NCBI GenBank assembly: GCA_047967505.1
Contig: CM106540.1
Reading direction: 5' to 3' (one strand)
Source: Dipteris shenzhenensis
Lineage: Eukaryota > Polypodiophyta > Polypodiopsida > Gleicheniales
DNA length: 64,000 bases
Below, in pieces: positions 23,780 through 35,276 of the stretch. Each line of letters opens with the position of its first letter. Position 1 is the stretch's first letter. The position numbers and the translations under genes were made by a program. Below the pieces are notes generated by a model, which saw only the letters and a list, made by a program, of their open reading frames with translations, was not told the origin of the DNA and searched no databases.

Positions 23780-25276
23780 AGCTAGTACTTTTTAGAGGAA
23801 AGGAGAAAGCAGTCAGAAACTTGTAGATACCACCATACCATGGATCCCCAACTTCTATGGCCGCTACAAGGGTTACATCGAGGTACTTCTCTAAATCAAT
23901 CAAAGCATTCTTCAAGTTGGAACAACCCCCTTGTACAATTTTGAAAGAAAAATCATATTCTTGTAGAACTGCCAACCATTTGGCCAACCGGCCCATGGGA
24001 TTTGGTGATTGAAGAACCTGCTTTGCAAGACCATTGCTAGAGATTATAATGAAGGACTTCCTAGCCACATAATGCTTAAATTTCTCAATGCAGAACACCA
24101 AAGACAAGGCATGCTTGTCAACCTCAGAGTAGCGTCGTTCAATTTCGAGAAATTGTTGAGAAGCAAATCGAACAGGATACATGAACCAATCCTCCCCTTG
24201 CTAGAGAAGAATACCCGCCAGAGTGTGCTCACCAATAGAAAGTCTTTAACCAATCAGGATTGCGTAGAATGGGTTCTGAAGCCAGAGCATTCTTGATTTG
24301 TGCAAACCCAATGATCACAATCCTCATCCCAAGAGAAATCAACCCCATCTTTTAATAGCATAGTCATGGGTCATGTCAAAGCAGCATATTAATCAATGAA
24401 GCGGTGATAGTATCCTGCTAGATTGACAAATGAGTGTACCTGACATTTCGTTGTTGGTGGGGAGAGCTTGAGGATGGCTTCTACCTTCTCGGGGTTAGGC
24501 TTGACGCCCTTGGATGAGACAATATGTCCTAGTAACCTCCCTTGAGTGGCTCCAATGGTGTATTTCTCAGGGTTGAGACTGCCATTCGCATCATTGACCC
24601 TTTCAAAGGCCAACCTAACCTTCATGACGTGCTCCTTGCATGACGAGAATGTACAGAAATCATCTAAAAACACCTCCAAGAAATCCCCTCAATAAGGATC
24701 AAACACCATCTACATAAATCTTTGAAAGGTAGCAAGAGCGTTAGTGAGGCCAAATGGCATTACTTTGAATGCAAATGTCCCCAAGGGTGTGGCAAATGTG
24801 GTTTTAAGCACATCTTCTTCAGCAATTCTGATTTGCTAAAACCCAGAGTAACCATCACAGAAAGTATACATCTCATGACCACTTACCTTCTCAAGAATGA
24901 GGTCTTGAAAGGGAAGAGGATGATGGTCCCTCTTGGTGGCTGCATTGAGTTTCTTATAGTCGATGCAGACCCGCCACTTGCTGCTTTTCTTTGGGGTGAC
25001 TACCACTAGTGAAACCCATTCAGTATTGTGAACCGAAACAATAAACCCAGCTTCTACAAGTTTTTGCAACTCTGAGCACAAAGCATCGGTCTGTAGGGGC
25101 CCTAATCTTTGATACTTCTGAGCCACAAGCTTCGCATCAGGCTTTAGCTCTATCTTGTGCTCTATGGTAGTCACATGGCGAGGGTGGCGGTAGCTAGTTG
25201 TGAAAAGGTTAGGGAAATCTTTGAACATATCTAGGAATTCATCTTTCTCACTTGGAGTGAGGTCTGGGGAAAGCAT
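23733..25276 (-). pseudogene. Reverse transcriptase and RNase H of the gypsy element
   Basis: RT fingers/palm (25,276-24,836): GFIVSVHNTEW, VVVTPKKSSKWRVCIDYKKLNAATKRDHHPLP and the FCDGYSGF block, followed by a TAG. The palm resumes with [15 protein letters not shown]; the catalytic motif reads FLDDF (24,670 region) in place of the usual YxDD. The thumb is LLGHIVSSKGVKPNPEKVEAI. RNase H (24,182-23,733): RFASQQFLEIERRYSEVDKHALSLVF and HYVARKSFIIISS. Several in-frame stops (24,836, 24,680 region, 24,388, 24,183) make it non-functional. Confidence 0.85.
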
Positions 25277-25622
25277 AGATTCAAGCTATTGAGGACTAGC
25301 TGTTACCTTTTCTACAGGTGGCGGGGTTGGAGACACCCCCATAATGTAAAATTCCTCCTCTGAGAACTCCTCCCCCCGTCTGATCCTTCCATTGATTTAG
25401 ACACCGAGGATGAGAGAGTATCACTATCTTGCTCCTCTTCTTCTTATAGTTTCGTGGCACCTGGTTGCACCGGGATCTTCTCCTTAGAAGCACCAAAAGA
25501 TATGTGTCCTGTCTTCCAATAGCTGACTATATCACTCTTTCTCAACCATGGTCTCTTGAGTATGGCTGGGCAACTCCTGCCTGTATCTTCGATGTCCACT
25601 ACATAGAAATTGATGGTGGTGA

Positions 25623-26378
25623 TCAACCCATTGACAGTGATGGGCAAATCCTCAATGACTCCCAGGGTGGCAAGTCGTCAACCATCTCTCGACCATCTAC
25701 TACCTTGATTCGAGTGGAGGAACGCCTTGTGCATTTCAAATTTAATTTCTTCATGATTTGAGGCACCATGATATTACATGCAGCTCCCCCCTCAACACAC
25801 ACACTTTTGACACGACAATTATCTATGATGACATCTACTGTATGTAGGTGCCGATCAATTTCTTCAGAGATAGAAGAGACCTCTCGTACCTTTCCCTTTT
25901 TCTTGCTCCTCCTTGTTGAGAGCCCTTGCTGTAGCTCACGTCTCACCTTAGGGCTTAATGCTATTAGTTGAGGGAGCGTGATGCTCAAAGACCGATGAGC
26001 AAGGTCCTGAATGACCGAATAGTCCTCTTGCCCTGAGCCGATGGGAAAATCCGAGAGCGACCACTTACTCCTACGAGATCTTTTAGTCTTCTTTGTTGGT
26101 GGGTTTGCCATCTCAGCATTTGAGGGCTCTGAGAAGGACACCTTCTTCTTGGGACAGCCTGGTCCATGGTTTGGAGAGAGGTCTGAGGTGGTACAACTTC
26201 TTTTCCTGAGGTCAAGGATCTCTACATCATAATCCTTAGTGCCTGATTCACTTAGAAGATTCACCCTTGGAATATTGGGACATTCCTTGCGATAATGAAC
26301 CTTCTGGTGGCACTTGTAGCACACAACATTGGCACGTTCTCTTGGAGGGTGATTGGGTTGATTTCTAATGCCCACCAT
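25623..26378 (-). pseudogene. Gag zinc knuckle and protease of the gypsy element
   Basis: A CCHC knuckle reads CYKCHQKVHYRKEC with correct C-x2-C-x4-H-x4-C spacing; the usual glycines are changed. A basic linker (TKKTKRSRRSKW) follows. The retropepsin-like segment has VDVIIDNCRVKSVCVEGGAACNIM in two runs: the position normally holding the catalytic Asp of a D-(S/T/G)-G motif appears to be Glu (EGG). The open frame of 251 aa has no internal stop. Confidence 0.75.
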
Positions 26379-26468
26379 CTCAAGCCGAAGATCATTCAGG
26401 GCCTTGGCTAGGTCATTGACTCTGGGTTTCTTAGCAAGAGGGGCCGGGGGAGTAGGAAGGAGGGGGGC

Positions 26469-27146
26469 TCATGGGTGAGGCTGGGGAAATCTTCCAGGTG
26501 GAGGTTGAGGATATACTCCTTGTTGAGGGTAAGCATCTAAGGGAGGACCATACATTTGAGGTGGAGAAGGTGGATACATCCCTGATGAGGGGTGGAGGTA
26601 TGCCCCTGAGTTAGACCCCCCAAGTTGTTGTTGCAAGAATTGAGGGGGTTGCGGAGGGACAATCGTCTTCTTTGTGGCTTGCGGCTTTGTTGGGGTGGTA
26701 CTTCCACTCGGGTCATGCGTTATTGAAGTACAAGCTTCATGTGCCAAGAAATCAGCAACTATATTTTGAGCTCGAGGGATATGCTGAATTTTTACCTCTT
26801 CAAATTGTTGGCACAGTTCCAATGCTTGTTGATGTCATGGAACCAAGCCTTCGCTCCGCACCTTTCACCTTCCACTAACTTGTTCACACACGAGTTGAGA
26901 ATCTCTTTGCACCTCAAGTTGCTTGATGCGATGTTCTTGCGCCTTTTGTAGCCCAAAAATGAGTGCCGAGTACTCAGCTTGGTTGCAAGTACCTGCTAGT
27001 GTAGACTTGATATAACAATACACCTCACCCCCTGGTGAAGTGAGCTTCACACCCACACCAGCAGCCTTCATCGAAGGTTTGTATGCGCCGTCAAATTGGA
27101 GGAGCCAAGATGTCATCACACCAAGACTAAAATCTAGACATCCCAA
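26469..27146 (-). pseudogene. RNase H-like domain placed before the zinc knuckle
   Basis: From 27,146 to about 26,740 the minus frame has all four RNase H acidic positions: LLQFDGAYKPS (Asp), CNQAEYSALIFGL (Glu), QRDSQLVCEQVSG (Asp) and the end motif HIPRAQNIVADFLA (Asp). The frame is continuous apart from two TGA codons (near 26,867 and 26,837) where Trp fits the family. It runs into a Pro/Gln/Tyr-rich stretch (YPQQGVYPQPPPGRF) that leads towards the zinc knuckle. A second, conventional RNase H follows RT, so the element carries two. The usual place for an extra RNase H in plant gypsy elements (Tat lineage) is after RT/RH, not upstream of the knuckle. Confidence 0.8.
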
Positions 27147-27789
27147 GTTTCTCGGTAGTCCAAGATAGGTAGAAGGAGAGGGTGGGGAGAATTCAATTCT
27201 TGAGCAAGACGTTCAACACCAAATAAACTTGCAATCCTTTGTTGATAGTTTATCTTTAGACCAAAAAGAATTACAACTTGAAGCTCAAAATGAGGCACAA
27301 AAGGTTGATTAGGTACAAATGGATTCCTTGGTCCAAACATTACCACGAGCCCTAGAAAACTTTGTAGTGAGATTGAGAATAAACCATTCAAGATGAGCTT
27401 ATCCACAGGAATTAATAAGCAGATGCGCCAAATCTCCCCCAAGCTTGGGGAGCATCCCACCCTTCGAAGAAGGACACCCTTTTAATTACCTCCGAAGCAG
27501 CAAGTAGCTCGATCACCGCACAGTGAGTAGAATTGAAATCAAAGTCCTCCCAGCGTATCATTAGTTCTTCACCTTGAATCATCCATGGTGTATCATCCCA
27601 CCCATCGTCTCCTTGAGCAATGCATTGTACAATCACTTGTTGAAGATTGACATGAAGATCAAGAAAGAGATCTCGCCCATTGGTAGCCATAAGGCGCAGA
27701 GGACCAAGCACCAAATCCTTAAACTCGTCGAGAAGTGACATAAATATCCACCCTCCTCGTGTGGCGTGCGTCCGTGAAGTGAACTTCAA
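27134..27789 (-). pseudogene. N-terminal region of the gypsy gag-pol, unrecognised
   Basis: Two overlapping frames (27,789-27,412 and 27,460-27,134) hold MSLLDEFKDLVLGPLRLMA and QRIASLFGVERLAQELN. No capsid motif is recognisable to me. By position this is where Gag starts. It could be a divergent capsid or a captured host segment. Confidence 0.4.
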
Positions 27790-27953
27790 AAAGTTTAGAA
27801 TCTATGATCTAGTAGGAGATATGAGTAGAGCACATGAAGTGAAGTACTTTTGCTTTTTACAGCATGTGAAAACTCCCTACGGTTAGAGAGTTACAGTTCA
27901 TGGGATTTCAATATATAAGCAATATCAGTACATTTTCATCACTTCTTATCTGC

Positions 27954-28010
27954 TGGCCCAATGATAAGTCTCCCTTTTGTGAAGGGGGAGGTCTTGGGTT
28001 CAAATCCCAC
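27954..28010 (+). repeat. tRNA-like A/B-box pair (possible SINE remnant)
   Basis: TGGCCCAATGATAAG (A-box-like) and GGGTTCAAATCCC (B-box, GGTTCRANTCC consensus) lie 31 bases apart on the plus strand, in the 5' untranslated region of the gypsy element. No acceptor stem or CCA-ready tRNA fold is seen, so it is not a tRNA gene. Confidence 0.45.
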
Positions 28011-28495
28011 TCTTTAATAAAAAGAGAGGAGAGGAGAGGAGAAGGAGAAGAGAAAGAGAAGGAGAAGAAGAGAGGGGGGCACAGGATCTGTTGTTACAGT
28101 TTTGCAGAAACCCAAAAAAATTGTCCACGACCAGAAGATGCAGAAGCCCAAAAAACCATCGCGATCTATCTGCGATGCGTGTGGGTGTACACAGTAGACA
28201 GGTGAACGCACACGTAGGAATTCAAAGGGAGCACGGATGTTACAGTTTTGCAGATGCGGCCGGTATGAGCAGAAGATGTGCCAACCAGAATACACATAGG
28301 AACCGTGAGCAGAAGGCAGGCAGACTGGAAGCAGGGAGGTTTTGCAGCTATAGAGATAGGGAAGGCACATAGTTTGGAGGTGCAAAAGTAGAGAACTATG
28401 CACGGAAGAGGCCGCAAAGCCGCACCCAGTCGTAGGAGTAACAAATTTTACACCACTAGCCATGGAGATTTCAATCCTAGCAGCCACACCATTTC

Positions 28496-29484
28496 TATTA
28501 GCCAGAAAAGAAATCAAGACAAGAGGCTGGAGGATAGGTATGGTGACGCTCGAGGGCTATAGAGGAATAGGGAACGTGAGGAGAGGACTGTTAGCATGGG
28601 TGGGGAAAAGGGATTAAGAGAGGAGGGAAAGAAGAGGGAGACTATGACACAAGGGGAGAGGGAGAGGGGAAAGAGGAGTATGTACATGGGTGGAGGAGGA
28701 ATGTAGAGATGGAGACATCAAGGGAAGAGGGTCATGCTTTATTTGAAAGGAAGGAAGAGGGGAAATATCAAAGTACTAGCTAGGTGGCTTTACAAGAATG
28801 AGCGTGTCACATCAAGGAATAGCCCCCTCCTTTTATAGCCAAGAGAGAGGGTCTCTCCCAATAAATGCATCCTCCCACATGCATGGTGTGTGTGGAAGAG
28901 TCTCCCATGTGGGCCAGGTGGTTATGCATTCTCAATTGTGTGCGACAAACCTTTGCCTCATTTTTCCACATACATCAACCGCCATATCCCAAGTCTAAGA
29001 TACTCCCTTGGTCTCTTCCCAATTTTATAATACGTTCAAACATCTAGGAGGACAAGTGGAGGGTTGGCACAAGGAATCTTGCCACCTCATCCTTAACTTG
29101 CATTCTTGGACATTCTATACCTCCCCCACATGGGCCTATCCTATATGGAGGGAATAACCCAATATAATATCCATCTCCACCTATTTTATATTACTTCTCC
29201 CATGGACTCTGAGCCATATCTCACTAAATGCAGGCATGGGACCGCCTAGGTGGAGGGGTGGCACATGGAGGAGCCATGCCACCTTAACATTTTATAATAT
29301 TACTACCATGGATTATGCACAACACACCTTATGGGTCCTCTTACATGGAAGGGTGGCACATGGTCATGCCCTGCCACCTCAACCCTGGGCCCTATGCACT
29401 CCATACTTTATTATACTATTGCCACACATACAAGCACACACTCATCTTTATGCCTTTTTACTTTGGTCAAATTTATCCATAACA
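28496..29484 (-). repeat. 5' LTR of the gypsy element
   Basis: On the minus strand it begins TGTTATGG at 29,484. It matches the left LTR with about 28 differences, most of them C/T or G/A transitions, plus a 1-base indel. The sequence beyond its inner end (GAAATGGTGTGGCTGC on the minus strand) would be the primer-binding site but does not match the common initiator-Met tRNA site. Confidence 0.9.
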
Positions 29485-30416
29485 GTGTGCATCCTAGTCA
29501 AGCATGACTTGCATCCTTTGATGGCTTTTAATGATCAGCATGGCATATGGATGGTGATACAATGCATGGTTGATAAAGATGTTTATGAGATTGCTTTTGT
29601 ATATGCTCCCTAAAGTTTTTCTCTGCATCATAGGCCCATTTGGAGAATACTTACAACTATGTTGCAGCCATTTGTTCCTGTTCCTCCGCTATTTGTACAA
29701 GACAGATTACTGGACTGGAATCTGACTTCCTTGTCTCCTGGTACCTGTTCACTTTCAATGCATAATTTGACATCCTCGATGGTTTACAGATTTCTTCTTC
29801 CACTGCCATGGATTGATAAGCATGCCAACACTCTTTGGAATTTGGATAGGCCTTTATCTTGGTGGCAATCAAAACTCAAGAAATTTTGGAAAGCTAAATT
29901 GCCATTGAAACAGAGGCTTTTCTTTTGGAGATGTATAGTGGGAGCTTTTTCCATTGGGGTGAAATTGGAAACACATCGTATTGCTTCTTCTTCTTGCCCC
30001 CATTGCTCTCATCACCATCTCGGATATTGATCACTCATGTCTCTCATTTGCTGCGCTCCGGTTTCCCTCTATCAGATTCGAGAAACTCTTCTGGATGTTT
30101 GGATGCTTCTCATCTCAGATGTCTCCATTCCTCCTTTTCTTTCACTGGGCTCGTTTTTGGGTACTATGGACTATTTGGACACAGAGATTGCATTTTAGGA
30201 TGGGACAACAATTTCCTCAGGCATATGCTTTCTTCAGAATGTCCCTCAAGCAATCTTTATATGATAGTTATGCTGCGAGGGACTTGGATGCTACTAGTCT
30301 TGAAGTGTTTTCTCACTATTTTTGAGTTTTTCCATTAGGCTCTCTTTTGGAGTCTAATGTCATGTACATTGATTTCATGTTAATTTTATAGTTACTGGTT
30401 TCACCCAAAAAAAAAA
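29485..30416 (+). pseudogene. LINE 3' part: endonuclease end, zf-RVT domain, poly(A)
   Basis: The endonuclease resumes at 29,485 in frame with the left piece (VCILVKHDLHPLMAF, then YEIAFVYAP, the typical A-x-Y-x-P end of a strand). After a deletion of the RT core comes a zf-RVT domain at about 29,830-30,010: FWKAKLPLKQRLFFWRCIVG and then CPHCSH, the zinc-binding region found at the C-terminus of plant LINE and RT-derived proteins. The end is an untranslated tail and A10 at 30,407. Confidence 0.8.
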
Positions 30417-32403
30417 GTGTGTGTTTTCGATCAATTCTAGATAGGACAGGGATGAGTGATGATGTGGACAAAAAACTTTTCTTTTTTTTAAAGACGGGTT
30501 GTCAAATCACATTTTCTTAGAGATCATGTGCAAAGACTTGGGAGTCCCTTACATTTCTTTTCGTGCTTTTCCATCTCTGTATGTGCGCATCTAAATATAC
30601 AGACCAAAAAAATCCGATGGCCATGCGTTCGATTCAAATAATTGATGTGTGTTTTGCATATAAACCATTGATTTTGCGTGATTTTGCCATGCTATTTTTA
30701 AATTACTAACTAGTTCATCTCAATAAAGGCTATAGCAAGTAGTAATGGATAGCTATCACTGTTGTTAATCGAATCATTGAGTGCATAATTCTCAAGGGTA
30801 CATAATACCTCGACCAACTCCTTATTGTAGAGGAGTATAGCTCTAGCACAGGTGTCATCACCTGTCATGAAATCCCAAGGTCTTTTTGAGACCAAAAGAT
30901 TCTTAATCATAAAGCTCCAAATAGAATCGTTGGTGCCATCCAACTTATCCTCTTGAGCAAGGCTTTGAACACATCAGTGTCCATTCATTCGCCCCCCCCC
31001 CCCAACTCACACACACATGACCATCTACAAGGGGGCATTCACTTGTGGCCTCTACTGACAGGCAATAGGGGCATCCCAAGGGATTTGAACGTGAGTAGCC
31101 AGCTCAGGTGGGCATACACCCAACCATATAAGCTACCACTATCCCTTCATTCTTGCATGATTGCCATAGTTTGGTAGAAGGATAGAAAAATGTCCCTATG
31201 ACACTTTTATGTCATCTTAACTTAGCCACTTCCTAGGATTATTCTAAGGCATTGATAATGTGTTTTGGGGTTTTTATTATTACCCATAATAGCTTATGTA
31301 TTGCAAAAACTTGAAACTATTATGGATTGGAACTCACACCTATGACTTTGAGTTTTACCTGAAGTTTTTAAGGTCAAGTTTGAGAAAACATGTGTGCCTC
31401 AAGATCTATGGAGCGCTCTAAGGTGGATGGAACCTATGTGGAAACATGATGAAGAAAGTGCTCATGACATGTAGCTCAAGTCAATTAGGTTCCAAGATAG
31501 ATTAGCTTGGACTCATAAACAGAATCTTGAGTGAGTGTGCATTTCTCTCTTCAACAATACATGATAGGCCTCTTATATAGAGAGTGCCCTTTGAATAGTC
31601 AACACTTGTGGGATCCTCTGATCCACATCTCTCCTTGTGGATATCCTTGATCCACATCTCCACATCATGTAGTCCACATCCTAGGGTGGCTACTTTAATA
31701 CATTCCCATACCATACCTTAGCCTCTAATTATGTGCTCATGGCACCATATCTCAACACCTCCCCTTGGTACCATGATCCATTGGCTACCACAAGGTGGTC
31801 ATATGTGAGTTACAAATCCATCACCTCCCCTTAGTGCATGCATTGCTACTTAAGGTGATCAAGTGTGGTTTTTACATGTCAATACCTCCCCTGAGTGCTT
31901 TCATAGCTACTCTCAAGTGGTCAGGTTTGATTTACAAACATTTGGGTTAAAGTTGGAAAGGCTTTCACTTTTCAATACATGTTGTCAATTGTGTTCTCTT
32001 CTTTGCTTGATGTAGCTTGATGCATGATGCTTTGTTCTTTCATGTGCCTTAATGCTTTATGTGTGGATGCCATGTTCTGTGCTATGGTCATCTCATGTAC
32101 TTGTGCTTTTCGCATGCGTTGTGCATTTATGCATTGCTTTTTCATTTTTTGCAAAGGTCTTACCATGAGCTTCGTTTTGCTTCAATGGCAGTGTCTAATT
32201 GCTAACAATGATTCTGACTTGATAGCCGCGTAGAGCTCGAAAAGGCGATCACTTTTCCTTTTTGGAGCATGTCCAAATCTTCATGGATTGGAAGTTATGG
32301 ATTGTTAAAGTTTTGATTAAAAAAGGAGTTATTGATGATGTGGCATATGGATTCACATGCTACTTACAAACTGTGCTTGGTAGGGGCTATGTGCTTAGGT
32401 GGC
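30417..32403. other. Intergenic, no gene recognised
   Basis: A minus ORF of 77 aa (30,943-30,710) and other short frames match nothing I know. A C13 run lies at 30,992-31,005. A degenerate tandem repeat at about 31,756-31,945 has three units of 60-70 bp, each starting (A)CCTCCCCT(T/G) and containing a GGTGGTCA or AGTGGTCAG block. Confidence 0.5.
31010..31150 (-). repeat. tRNA-derived SINE-like sequence
   Basis: On the minus strand GGTAGCTTATATGGTTGGG resembles the tRNA A box (TAGCTCAGTTGGTTAGA-like) and ACGTTCAAATCCC is a B box, about 35 bases apart. A non-tRNA body (GATGCCCCTATTGCCTG...) follows, reaching a GT- and G-rich tail. This is the expected head of a plant SINE. No poly(A)/poly(T) tail or target duplication was identified. 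Confidence 0.55.
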
Positions 32404-32408
32404 ACTTA

Positions 32409-32875
32409 TGTCACGACACGATTTTGTAGTCTAGAATGTATTAGGCTAGCATGATCAAATGTAATACTTAGAAGGTAGGCTAGGTAGGTTTAAATGTATT
32501 GGATATGTTAATTGATTAATATATATGGAGCACTCACACATGTAGGTCCTAGGATAGGAATGGGTAGGAATGCATGGGTATGCATTAATAAATGGTAGGC
32601 ATAAAAGAGTCATAGACTAAGGGTAGAATAATGGGGTATGCCCAAGGCATGGATCCCAAGAGGCATGAGAGGTTGTGACCTCTCGTATGCATGGAATGTG
32701 TGTATAAGCCATTATGCATTCATATGTGGTTTGTGGATGGCATGAGCATTGTAGAGTTGTCAATAGCAAAAGTACACTCACGTTGGCACTCCTTCCACCC
32801 CATTTGGAGGGCCAATACTTCTCTAATTTTGCATCATTCTCTCACACATGTGCATCCTCCAACTGGTACGTGACA
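32409..32875 (+). repeat. 5' LTR of the short element
   Basis: 467 bp, TGTCACGACACG to CGTGACA. It lacks about 22 bp (GGCCAAATGCCATATGGATAAT region) that is present in the 3' LTR at 35,362-35,383. Confidence 0.92.
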
Positions 32876-32877
32876 AG

Positions 32878-32892
32878 TGGTATCAGCACCAA
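32878..32892 (+). promoter_or_regulatory. Primer-binding site (initiator Met tRNA type)
   Basis: TGGTATCAGCACCAA begins two bases after the LTR. The first nine bases match the common plant initiator-Met site TGGTATCAGAGC. Confidence 0.8.
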
Positions 32893-35276
32893 GATCCTCT
32901 GACTATGAGAGCCTGCCATGTGGAAGTTGCAACAGTCATTGACATTGGCGTGAAGTCATCGAAGAGAATCAAGATTCACCCATCAAGAAATCACTACGGG
33001 GTTCCTTTTCCCTCTCTTAAAGTCGCTTTCTTTTTTGTCGATAGGCAAAATTTTTTTATTTGTGGGGAACCGACCTTGTGCCACCAATTGCGGGCCTTCA
33101 GGGCCCCTGTGTGCAGTCTGTGGGCTGCATTAACTACCCCCGCCAGGTGCAGTCCTCGACATGGGAAGCCTTTATATAATGCCTTGTGTAGGCCTTGTGC
33201 GCAGGCCTTAGCCACGTGGCGTGTGGCGCGTAGCACCGCGAAGTACACCGCAGTCCACAACTCGTGCCTGGGAGCCACTGCCAACCCTTGCACTCGCCAC
33301 GTGCTACCCTTACCAGTTACCTCTGCCACCTCCTTGGACCCTCTGCTACAGCTGTCCCACCACTAGCAATCTTGTTTCCCCGTTAGCCATCGCCACGTGT
33401 TGGCTCTTTAACCTGTACCCTGCGCCTCACTAGCGCCTTAGTCGTCTCTACCCCCCCTTGCTGCAATTCACGTTAAATGTCCCCCCCCTTCATCATTACT
33501 TACCGTTTCGAACTTCCCCCCCCCCCTCATCATTACCTACTCCCTCATTACATTGTTTAATTGCCCTCCCCCTTTGCATTTCGAAATCCCTCCCCTCATA
33601 TTTCAAACCCCCCCTCCCTTCTCCTTAGTTAGTTCCCTTTCCCTCAGTCCCTCTAGTTCCTCATTTTCCCCCTTGCCACCATTCAAATTTTCCCCCCGCC
33701 TTAATCAGAATTTCAAAAAAAAACCCTCTCTCCTCTAACTTCGAAGGACCCCTTTGTCTTTTTTTTCTTTTTCCCCCTCCTTACCTTACAATTTTATTTA
33801 TTAAAAGATTAAAAAAAAGATAAAGATAAAATATAAAAACAAAATGGAGAAAATAAGAAGAAAAAAAAAAGAATAAAAAGAAGTTTTTAAAAAATAAAGC
33901 TTAAAAGAAAAATTAAAAATTAAAAGAATATAAAGAGTAGAAGCTAAGCTATAGAGGAATTGATTTAAGAATAGAGATTAGATACTATTTAAAGAAAAGG
34001 TTAGAAAAAAAAAAGAAGGGGTCAAAAAATAAAATAAAAGACAACATTAAAAAAAAAAGAGGAGATTATTGAAAATAAAGGGATTGTGAAAAAAAAAAAG
34101 GAAGAGAAGATAATAGAGAGAAGGGCATGGTAGTTAAAAATTTGGAAATCGATGCATTTTGAGTGAACCATGGTCACTTCACAATTAGCAAGGAGGGGAC
34201 TGCTACAAAAGACTATTAAAAAGTGGAGGAAACTCGAATGAAGGCTACAAAAGTGACTCATCATCTAGAAAAGAATGGAATACACAATTGCATGGTGATG
34301 ACAAGGGTCAAAAGATTGATCTACCTAAACTCAAGATGAGCATTTAGGACAAAGAATGAATTAATATTGCATTTGCATGTAGGATAATGAAGTAATAAAT
34401 GCATTTGCATGTAGGATCATACGTAAAAATAGGAAAAACTCAAGAATGGAGCATGTGCACAACTATTACTTTGGAAATGTACACAATGGTATCATATAGA
34501 GACACTCGATAAGGATTCTTTGGAAGGCATCCATGGTGCCAAGAGTCTTGAAGTTAGAAACTTAGAGATAGTTAAGTTATTCTCTTAGGTTGGGTTGATG
34601 AGCCAAGGTAGTACTGCTCTTCCCAAGCAAGAGGGTGCTATACATGGCCATAGGTGGTGGATATGTAAGCGCTTAGTAAGGTATGGTGACCTTAGGTTTG
34701 GTGACCTTAGAGAGATCTCAAGTAATCAGTAAGTCATGGACGCATGACTATGGGTGGATCCACAATTAAACCTGGTGGTCTAGAATGAGTACTCAAGTAA
34801 GATCTGGTGATCTTGATCTTGTAAGTTAGGCCTATTTTGTAAGTTTTGGGTCTGATCAACTTAAAACTAATGGTTCCAAACTGGTCACTTGGAACTTGGA
34901 CCAATGCATGCATATGAGAGAGATAGATTAGGAAATGGTATCCTATTGGAAAGGAAAGGTAGAACAAAAATGGATTCCTACCAACCCTAATGGATAAAGT
35001 TGAATTAGTCTTTGTAGGAATGTCCAAAGCAAAGGAGTATATGGACAACACAACGTGAAAGATAAGTACTATGTCTTTCTTATTGATTTATTTGAAAATT
35101 GGCTTTAAAGGAACATACTAATGTTGGATTTGTTTGGCAAGAGTACCAAATATAAAGATGAAAGATTGAAGTTGTTGTATGGAAGTTTATACAGGAACCT
35201 AATGAGTGCTAAAGACCATGAAGACAAAGGAGAATACCTAATAGATGAGGACATCTATGTCCCAAGCAAGAGGGCA
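32893..35276 (+). other. Interior of the short LTR element, non-coding
   Basis: A GC-rich part (33,060-33,430, with repeated GCCTTGTG and CACGTGGCG) is followed by C-rich tracts (33,450-33,720), an A-rich stretch (33,790-34,110) and a final part containing CCCAAGCAAGAGGG near both 34,623 and 35,261. Plus ORFs such as 32,848-33,366 (172 aa) have no recognisable domain and probably reflect base composition. Confidence 0.6.

Larger units (their letters stand above)
21572..29484 (-). mobile_element. Ty3/gypsy LTR retrotransposon, 7.9 kb, inserted in the LINE
   Basis: Two LTRs of about 988 bp enclose a degraded gag-pol on the minus strand in the order N-terminal region, RNase H-like domain, proline-rich segment, zinc knuckle, protease, RT, RNase H, H2C2 integrase, GPY/F. 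RT-RNaseH-integrase order defines Ty3/gypsy. LINE codons FG-V and V-C-I-L-V-K are split by the element, with GTGT (or AGTGT) present on both sides as the target duplication. I counted about 28 differences between the LTRs (about 97% identity), so insertion is fairly recent. Confidence 0.9.
21339..30416 (+). mobile_element. L1-type LINE (non-LTR), interrupted by a gypsy element
   Basis: The endonuclease start is at 21,339-21,571 and the interrupted frame resumes at 29,485. The 3' part has a zf-RVT domain, an untranslated tail and a poly(A) run at 30,407-30,416. The central reverse transcriptase is missing, apart from the foreign insertion, so the LINE itself is internally deleted. The 5' boundary is unclear; GT-rich DNA at 21,126-21,141 and GTGTGTG after the poly(A) could be remnants of a target duplication. 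Confidence 0.8.

Noticed and set aside
27954-28010. A functional tRNA gene
   Set aside because: Only the A and B boxes fit; there is no acceptor stem or anticodon arm.
32848-33366. 172-aa plus frame in the short LTR element
   Set aside because: No gag or pol motif; the GC-rich composition keeps several frames open on both strands.
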